DNA from: Pogonophryne albipinna
Lineage: Eukaryota; Chordata; Actinopteri; Perciformes; Artedidraconidae
NCBI GenBank assembly: GCA_028583405.1
Contig: CM053243.1
Span: 36,456,281-36,520,280 of the forward strand
Direction of reading: 5' to 3'
DNA: 64,000 bases
The position numbers and the translations under genes were made by a program. This document shows, piece by piece, positions 57,055 to 64,000 of this stretch (within the stretch, counting starts at the first letter, position 1; every line of letters starts with the position of its first letter). The notes beneath the pieces were generated by a model, which made no database searches, was not told the origin of the DNA, and was given only the letters and a program-made list of their open reading frames with translations.

Positions 57055-58243
57055 GGCGAGACACGGCAGGCAAAAACATCGTTTTTCCAGTACTGGTCAA
57101 TTTTGAGATTTTGTGCTATTTTGATTCTATAACATGTTTTCTTTCAGGCTTTTGGAAGGAAAACGTACAAAATACACATTTTAATGTTTATTTTACTATA
57201 GTTTGTCTATTTGCGTCTGTAGATTTCTCCTAAATTCACCAAAAGTTAGCATTCTAACGTAACATAAAGTACAGCGACCGCTGTGTGCACCATGTCAACA
57301 GAGATATCGTTGGAAAGCTGTGTCTCTCCTGCACAATCTCATTGGATCCAAATATGGTCATTTCCTTTGTATCAGCAACCAATCGTGAAAGCAAAAAGGG
57401 GTCTTAAACCAAGAAACGAAATCTCATTGGCTGGTGTCAATTTCTGACAACGTGATTCGTTCAGATGCGTCACGTGGTGTGCTAAAACACTTCCTGGTTA
57501 GCTTTCCGCTAGAAATTGAAATCTCAAAATGGCAAAAGAACGGCGAAAAAAGCGTTCACAGAGAAGACGACAACAATTGTCACTTGCAGAAGCAAGGTTA
57601 TACAAAAAACAAATGACTCCAAACATGAAATACCTTCACGGAGTGCGTCGATGCGCAAGCTGTCATCCAAAGAACAGGAGGGTTTAGCTAGCGCCTCACT
57701 GCAATCTTTAAAGGTCGTTTTCTCAAAATGAGTTTTTTCTCCTACTCTGAGTTCGAAATTTCAACTTCAGTAGCAAGTACATACACCAAACCTTCCAGTT
57801 ATATTCCTATCAATATTATGAAGGCTTTTACAGAAGGGTTTGTTCATATATCATTCATAGCCTGAATTATACAACATTGTATACCTAAAAACATGGCGAA
57901 AATTGATATTTTAGGGCTGTTGACAGTATTTTCTGATTTATGGAGTGATAAAAAGAGATATCCAATATCCCTTCTGTAAAAGCCTTAGATACTAATATGA
58001 CATCAAAATGAAACAATAATTTTGAACCTGGCTTTATCCAAAGTTCAGATTTCGATTCCTGAAATGTGTTAAAATATGTGCATATTTAATGAGATAATGG
58101 CTAATTTGCATATTTAAACATGCTATTTCAGAAAACTTGTAATACAAAAGACAATTGCCTTATTGTAAGTAATTAACTGGAGAAATTTCTAGCTGATACC
58201 TTTAAGTTAAAAAAATTACCCTATTCACCTGGAGTGTCTCGCC
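57055..58243. mobile_element. piggyBac-like element, 1,189 bp
   Basis: The ends GGCGAGACACGGCAGG and (inverted) GGCGAGACACTCCAGG are flanked by TTAA at 57,051-57,054 and 58,244-58,247. No full transposase is present. A 52-codon frame at 57,529-57,687 encodes a very basic peptide (MAKERRKKRSQRRRQQ...), then a CASCHPKN stretch. It could be a relic of an N-terminal exon, but I do not recognise it. Confidence 0.82.
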
Positions 58244-58602
58244 TTAAGGAGATAGGCTGCTTCAGCCATAATGTTGTTGTTCCCATTCTATGACCGGGCA
58301 ACCCTAGGTCACAGATGGTTTATTGTTGTGGGTACACTGGGACACTTCCTTCTCGGTGTTTGTGGACTCCAAGGTGTGAAATCTTCGAGGCCATAAGTGT
58401 CAGACGCAAGTAACTCCGTGTTCCCAACTGTTTAGGCTATCTTCTCAAATATGTTGATTACTCTCTGCGAAACCAGTTAAATGGGCTAACGAGAGGCGCT
58501 CCAGAATTGACGTGGCAACTCTACCGTGAAGTCAGAACTAGGGCTGTGCGATTATGGCAAAAATCACGATTATTTGGGTCAATAATTGATATCACGATTA
58601 TT

Positions 58603-61579
58603 TTGACTGATTGATTGAAAAGTTTATTAACAGCTTGTATATTGGGTACAGTACAGTCCAGCTCAAAACATACAATTGCTAAGGGGATGCAGACCAGAGA
58701 AAGACTTTCGTCTTGTTTACATCAGGATCCCCCATTTCCAATTCATCATATCATTTAAGACATATAAGACATATTTGACATACAGATGGCTTATTTACAA
58801 TTTACATACAGGTGGTTTTTTACATACAGATTGCTTATTTACAATTTTCATTTTAGATTTAGTTCTAATACATCCTAACCGGACATTTAAGACATACCAA
58901 GTCTACAGATATACAGTTAGTAACAGAGTCTAAAATGAGAGTATATACATAGATGGGGGGGGGGGGGAAGCTGCCCATTGTACGACAGGTTGAGATTTGT
59001 ACCATTACCGGGGCCAGTTTTGCAATGCTCTCCCCCGAAGGGGCTCTTTAAGAGAGGTTTTGAAGGTAAGTATAGTTTTACTTTCCTTTACAGTTGTGGG
59101 AAGAGCGTTCCACCTTGATGTGGCATAATTGCGAAACGTGTATTCACCCTTTTTTGTGCCAAATCTGGGTTTCACATGATTTGTGGAGCTCCCTCTGGTG
59201 TTATGATCATGGTATTCCTTGACCTTTGGGAAGAATTTTGACATGTACATGGGTACCATAGAGGTGTAGTGGATCTTGTAGACCAGGCCCATTGCAAGTA
59301 GCTGTACTCTGTCGTCTACTCTAAGCCATCTTAGGTTGTCAAAGTGGGCAGAGGTGAGGTGGGTTCTAGATGAAAGGTCAAGCAGTAGTCTGACCAGTTT
59401 ATTTTGCGATGTTTGAAGTTTTATTTTTAGCGCCTTGGAGGTGCTATGGTACCATGATGTGCAAGCATAGTCATAGTACCCTTGAATGAGTGCTCCTGCC
59501 AGAGTTTTCAGGGTGTTTTTGTTTACCAGAGAGGAGATCCGGTATAGGAATCTAGTTCTTTGATTGACTTTTTTTATTACATTGGATGCCATTTTGTCAC
59601 AGGAGAGGTTTGCCTCAAGAATAGATCCTAGGTATGTAATTTCCTTCTTACTTGTGACAATAATGTCACTCACTGCAACTGAGAAGTCGTCGGATTTGCT
59701 GAGATTATGTTTCGAACCGAAGAGAATGGACTCTGTTTTACCCAGGTGTAATGATAATTTATTATCGGCGAGCCAGGTGCAGATTCTGCCGAGCTCGGAG
59801 CTGAGGGTTTTTTCAACCTGCAATCTGCTACTGCCAGAAACCAGCAGGGTTGAGTCGTCCGCGAACAGGAACAAGTTGCAGTCACATGCTGATGACATGT
59901 CATTTGCATAAATTAGGAACAGTAACGGACCTAATATGCTTCCTTGTGGAACACCACAGCTCACTGGGAGGGGGGGACGACAGAGTACCGTTTACCTCCA
60001 CCATCTGTTCTCTACCCTCCAGGTAGGATTGCATCCAGCTCACCGATAGTTTATCAAAACCATTTGCTTTTAGCTTGTCAATCAGAATGTGGTGATTGAC
60101 AGTGTCGAAAGCCTTTTGAAGGTCCAGCATCACCATGCCGCAGTATTTGCCCTCGTCCACCTCTTGTTTGATGTGGTCGCTCAAATAAAGAAGGCATGTG
60201 TCAGTGGAGTGGGATGTTCTAAAGCCAGATTGAAATTCATAGATTAGTTTCTTTTCCGCGAGGTACTTTTGGACCTGTTCATATACTATTTTTTCCATGC
60301 CTTTCGAGATGGAGGTAAGTATAGAAACAGGGCGGTAGTTGCCTGGGTCCAATTTGCTGCCCTTTTTGTGCAGGGGGGTTACTCTTGCAATTTTGAAATC
60401 TTTGGGTACTTTCCCCTGTTTTATGGAGAGGTTAATTATGTGAGCTATGACTGGTGAGATGGCGGTTGCTGTGTCTGAGGAATTTGGAGGGGATATTGTC
60501 GTGGCCAGTGGCCTTGTTAGGTTGGAGGGCGCTCAGTTTAATGAGTACCTCTGCTGTTGTTACCCTTGCTAGACTGAAATCATCTTTGCGTACCCCTAGG
60601 TTTTTGTAGTAGGTCATGATGTGATCTACTCCAAAAAGCCCTGAGTGGGAGGGTAATTTATTTACAAGAGTTGTGGCTATGTTTGTGAAAAAAATGTTCA
60701 AGTACTTGGCCACATCCAGTTTGTCTGTGATGAGCCGTTTATCTGTCTTTATGTTTACGTTCGAAAATCTCGTTTTGAGTTTTTTACTGCAGCCAAGCTG
60801 GTTATTGAGTAATTTCCAAAGTTCACGGGGTTTATTTTTGTTTTCCTCAGTTTTGACATTGATGAAATTCTTTTTGGCAGTTTTGATCATGGAGCTTACG
60901 TCATTTCTTAGTCTGTTTCTTTAAATTTTTAGTTCAGTCACGTGGGCCTGGAGTTCACTGCTCGTGCTTTTGGAAAGCATTGACTGACTTTTATGAAACT
61001 CGGAGCATTTTTTGTCTTTTTGTTTTCATGGCGGTCAGTATGCCGGAGTGCATCCACGGCTCAGCGCGATTTTTTTTACCCTGGTTGTTCTTAGGGGGGC
61101 CAAATCATTGAGTGTTGCAGAGAATTTGTTTTTGAAACCAAGCCATGTTTCTTCAACTTGTGTACCACTGAGCTCATCTGACCAGTCCAGGCTCTCCAGT
61201 TCTAGGTTAAAGGCCTCGCAAGAGTAGTTTTTGAGGTCTCTAGATATGACTGTTTTGTGACAGCCGGCCTTTTGTTTTAGCTTTTTGCGGGTACAGAATA
61301 TCATATAATGATCACTTAAACCGCATGCTATAACCCCTTTACTGGAGATCCTGGACTTGTCAGAGGTCAGAATGAGATCAATGGTAGTTTGTGTAGTTTC
61401 ACATATCCGGGTGGGTTGGGTGATTAGCTGGCTGAAGCCGTGCAGATCACAAATCCTACTGAAGGACTTGAAGACGGACGTGTCTTTACGTTGCATATCC
61501 GTGTTCCAGTCTCCAACAATAATTGTCTCTACATCCCCCACATCAGCCAAACACCCATCTAATGTATCATAAAAGTCAG
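58603..61579 (-). mobile_element. Rex1-like non-LTR retrotransposon, 5'-truncated, 2,977 bp
   Basis: Inserted in the hAT element, with the 9-bp duplication ACGATTATT at 58,594-58,602 and 61,580-61,588. Its minus-strand 3' end is a short TCAA/ATCA repeat. The 5' end starts inside the endonuclease domain, so about half the element is missing, as usual for target-primed copies. The 3' UTR is about 400 bp and includes a G10 run (plus strand, about 58,958-58,967). Confidence 0.92.
59005..61579 (-). pseudogene. LINE endonuclease / reverse transcriptase ORF, frameshifted
   Basis: From the 5' side: C-terminal half of an APE-type endonuclease (IIVGDWNTDMQ, ITQPTR, TIDLILTSD, GLSDHYMIF). Then a linker (PRELWKLLN), then RT blocks NKATGHDNIPSKFLR, YRPVSILTSISKGMEKI, QSGFRTSHSTDTCLLYLSD, MVMLDLQKAFDTVNHHIL, CGVPQGSILGPLLFLIYAND and FADDSTLL, then a conserved C-terminal region to the stop at 59,005. 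LDLQKAFDTVNH and STDTCL wording is closest to Rex1/Babar-type LINEs. Frames change near 60,475 and at the homopolymer 59,971-59,977, and again between endonuclease and linker, so it is inactive. The catalytic FADD box itself is intact. Confidence 0.88.
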
Positions 61580-61960
61580 ACGATTATTCATTGACCATTT
61601 ATTGAACTTTAAAACAAATAATATTTTACCAATAAACAAGATCAACAAATATGTTGGAGCGCACTTCCAAAACCATACTAAACATATATTATTAATATGA
61701 TAAATAAAAATAAATTAGACCAAAATAAATTAAATCAAATATGATGCAGTGCACTGTCACAACCTACTGAAAACTCCTTAACATATAGCCAACATGTTGG
61801 TAAAACATATTCAACATATTCCACTCAGTTAAACGTTGAAGGCTGGCCAACCGTCATGGTCCAGAAGTAACAGGAAATAAATGTTGAACTACAATTTAAG
61901 ACCAAATAAAAAAATGTTGGCCACCATGGCAAATCCTGGTAGGGCTGCTCATGTCATCTC

Positions 61961-62793
61961 TTAAAGATTTTTTGCAAGAAACACCAGCCGGTTTACATGG
62001 TCTGGTTTCAGAGATGAGCGCAGGCAGGTGACTATATTGCCACCTGTACTGAAGACCCTCAGCCACGCCCCGACACATGGGGTGACGCCGGCCAATCACA
62101 AAGCTTTGATGTGTTCAAGTGCATTATTATTCTGGCACAGGAAGATTATGTTACAGGACATTAACGATAAAACAGAATATTGTTGTTCTATTTTTAGACA
62201 CATCTCGCGATCGACTGGTTGAGCACCCCTGGGATAGACCATAGGTCCGTTGTGGTGGCAAAGTAGTCAGCTGAAGCCACATCTCTCTCAACTTCCCCAC
62301 GGCATTTGTCACATAGCGCAGGCAGCGCAGACCTGCTGAAATAATACCGAGACGGCATCGCGTAACGCTTGTCCAACGTGTTGACAAGTTGCTTAAAGCC
62401 CTGGTTGCTAACAGTGCTAACTGGGCACATATCTTTAGCGATGTGAAATGTAATGGCACCTGTAATATCTCTGTGTCTCTGCGAGCTCGTCGCGTAGGCC
62501 GTTGCTCTGTACAATGCGTCCTGAATCGATGACTGTGATGATGTGGTGGATGAAGTCGAGCGGGCATCTGCTTTTTGTTGTATTATTGCCCGGTCATATT
62601 GCACTTTGTGGTTGTATTTCAGATGATTAAAGAGATTGGTTGTGTTGGCGTGTGGTGCCAACACAACCTGGTAACAAATCCTGCACTGTACTTTGTTTTG
62701 CTCCACGTCGGACTCCTGAAAGCCAAAGTACTTCCAAATAGTGGAAATAGTTTTACCCTTCTTTTTAACGAGTTGCTGCTCTTGTTCTGACAT
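61961..62793 (-). pseudogene. hAT transposase relic: BED finger and C-terminal dimerisation tail only
   Basis: From the ATG at 62,793 the frame carries a BED zinc finger (STIWKYFGFQES, VQCRICYQVV, NLFNHLKYNH). It continues to DYFATTTDLWS and is then interrupted near 62,234 by sequence beginning CAGGGGTGCTCAACC, a different hAT-like tip. The frame resumes only for the last part of the protein (VFSTGGNIVTCLRSSLKPDH, then VNRLVFLAKNL, stop at 61,961), the hAT C-terminal dimerisation motif. The catalytic middle is deleted. Confidence 0.85.
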
Positions 62794-63149
62794 CTTCGCT
62801 CGCGCTGAACACTCACAACACATGTCACTCCCACGTGGCCGAGTGGGCTTTTAAGGAGGGGCGAAAGCGCACCCAGCAAAAATAATCGTATTTTGTCAAT
62901 TATGCTGTTTTCATAATCGTCGCAAGCCATAATCGTAATCGCGATTAAAATACGATTAATTGCACAGCCCTAGTCAGAACCTCTGGCTCTTGGACTTGTG
63001 ATGTGAATTCTCCGGCCGAAGCTCCCAAATAAACCATCAGTGTTTGACATCAAAGCTCCTGCTCTTCCCGTGTTTCCTTCATGAGTCGGTGACTCCCACT
63101 GCATTGCTACACAGAAGTTTCTCTTACCCTTACCTACCCTACCTTTTAA

Positions 63150-63907
63150 ACACACAACAAAATACAATCGCAAACTACTGTTGAGAACCTTTAAGATTAT
63201 GTTTGATAATCCTAGATTTGTATTTTTGTTTAGCATTTTAGATACATACAAATATTAAGATATGAAGACGTCCAGCTGACTCATTGGTTCATATTGAGAT
63301 TTTTCTGTGATCCCAAAGCTAGTGAGGAGCGAATGTCACTTTAACTTTCTGTCAAGATGTGCATGCTCTCTCCGCTCCAGTAGAAGCTGTCGTGTGTAAC
63401 GTGTCTGTTGTGTTCAGCTCACCATGATAAAACCAGACTATGATCTCCTTATGTTCTGTGTTGTTGTTCCGGTACACACTCAGCAGTGCACCTGAATGAT
63501 ATTTCCAGCTCTCAGACACAGCAGCTTTCTGGATTGTCTTATAATTAGCCTTGATTGGAGATAACGGTCTGTTTGCTACCACAATTGATCCGCCCTAAAC
63601 AGGTTTATCACGGCAATAAAAGCACAGAGCATGGCGCCTTATTGATGCTGCTATTTCCTCACCGGTCATTTCTCTTGCGGTATTGATCGTGACAAATTCA
63701 GGCATCTGAAGCTGTTAGCACGAATTTGGCATCTGCATTCTGTCGCTCGTTGGAGGAAATCAGGTTTATTTTGCTTCTCTTCATTGATTTGACAATTTGC
63801 ACTCGTGCTGGTTCACAGCTGATGTGCCCTTTCTCTCAAATCGGTCACGTGTGAGCATAGATTGCTTGCACATATTTATTCTTAATTATTTATCTGTCTT
63901 CCTCCAG
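63150..63907 (+). other. wdhd1: WDHD1 intron, 3' end
   Basis: Ordinary intronic sequence between the nested transposon block and the acceptor TTCCTCCAG at 63,907. No further feature. Confidence 0.6.
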
Positions 63908-64000
63908 TGACTTCATGGTTAAAGTGGTGGAGGTGTCGGACAGCAGCCAGCAGAAAACCCTCCGGGGCCACGAAGCGCCCGTCCTCAGTGTCACCTTTGA
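63908..64000 (+). CDS. wdhd1: WDHD1 coding exon (WD40), cut by the window edge
   Basis: It starts after TTCCTCCAG. The first base completes the Ser codon split with the 56,202 exon, then DFMVKVVEVSDSSQQKTLRG and HEAPVLSVTF follow, open to the window edge. RGHEAPVLSVTF is a GH-type WD40 motif. The rest of the propeller, the SepB-like domain and the C-terminal HMG box must lie to the right. Confidence 0.96.

Larger units (their letters stand above)
58539..62972 (-). mobile_element. hAT transposon (BED-finger type) carrying a LINE
   Basis: The ends TAGGGCTGTGCGATTA and (inverted) TAGGGCTGTGCAATTA are flanked by a perfect 8-bp duplication GTCAGAAC (58,531-58,538 and 62,973-62,980). The minus strand encodes broken transposase pieces. 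The total is 4,434 bp, but 2,977 bp plus a 9-bp duplication is an inserted LINE, leaving about 1.45 kb of hAT sequence. That is too short for an autonomous copy, so it is an internally deleted derivative. Confidence 0.93.
56627..63145. mobile_element. Outer repeat in WDHD1 intron hosting further insertions
   Basis: The left end AGGTGGGGTAGGTAATTCAC faces a right end ending CTTACCTACCCTACCTT, both next to TTAA (56,623-56,626 and 63,146-63,149; off by one base at the right). Without its passengers (57,055-58,243 and 58,539-62,972, with their duplications) the element is about 0.88 kb. It has no coding capacity. TTAA flanks suggest a piggyBac-like mobiliser, but the terminal repeat is short and imperfect. 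Confidence 0.7.

Overview
This is vertebrate nuclear DNA, almost certainly from a teleost (ray-finned) fish. The evidence is intron-split genes with canonical GT/AG junctions, very long CA/GT and CT microsatellites, and a dense fish-type transposon load (Tc1, hAT, piggyBac-like and Harbinger-like MITEs, Rex1/L2-type LINEs, a DIRS tyrosine-recombinase retroelement). The species cannot be told from the sequence. There is no prokaryotic content.

Layout. (1) Positions 1 to about 26,460 on the minus strand hold the 5' third of a DENND4A-type gene. A probable noncoding first exon/promoter lies at about 26,203-26,460. Four coding exons (11,983-11,673; 6,942-6,696; 3,860-3,791; 788-619) join in phase to encode 266 N-terminal residues (MABP domain and start of uDENN); the rest lies beyond the left edge. 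The introns carry hAT, long-TIR and LINE-tail repeats. (2) About 26.5-47.2 kb is a roughly 20 kb gene-poor interval. It holds a 7.2 kb degenerate DIRS element (37,571-44,734) that has itself received a solo LTR, a TTAA-target MITE, a LINE/SINE-like tail and a Harbinger-like MITE. One possible unrecognised exon lies just left of it. (3) A SOCS4-type gene on the plus strand has a noncoding exon ending at 47,273 and a single coding exon at 47,903-49,090 (395 aa, with a ten-histidine run). (4) An intact-looking Tc1/mariner element (51,752-53,355) has a 340-codon transposase. (5) The 5' end of WDHD1 (AND-1/Ctf4) is on the plus strand, with coding exons at 55,311-55,387, 55,830-55,941, 56,051-56,202 and 63,908 to the window edge. 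Its third coding intron contains a nested stack: an outer TTAA-flanked repeat containing a piggyBac-like element and a hAT element, the hAT element in turn containing a 3 kb Rex1-like LINE.

The host genes are not a pathway cluster. DENND4A is a Rab GEF, SOCS4 a cytokine/receptor-signalling ubiquitin-ligase adaptor, and WDHD1 a replisome hub. SOCS4-WDHD1 linkage is, from memory, conserved with mammals, but here both genes read in the same direction. I found no wholly new system. The most instructive structures are the DIRS element with a readable circle-junction (internal complementary region), the nested insertions with resolvable target-site duplications, and the near-perfect Tc1 copy.
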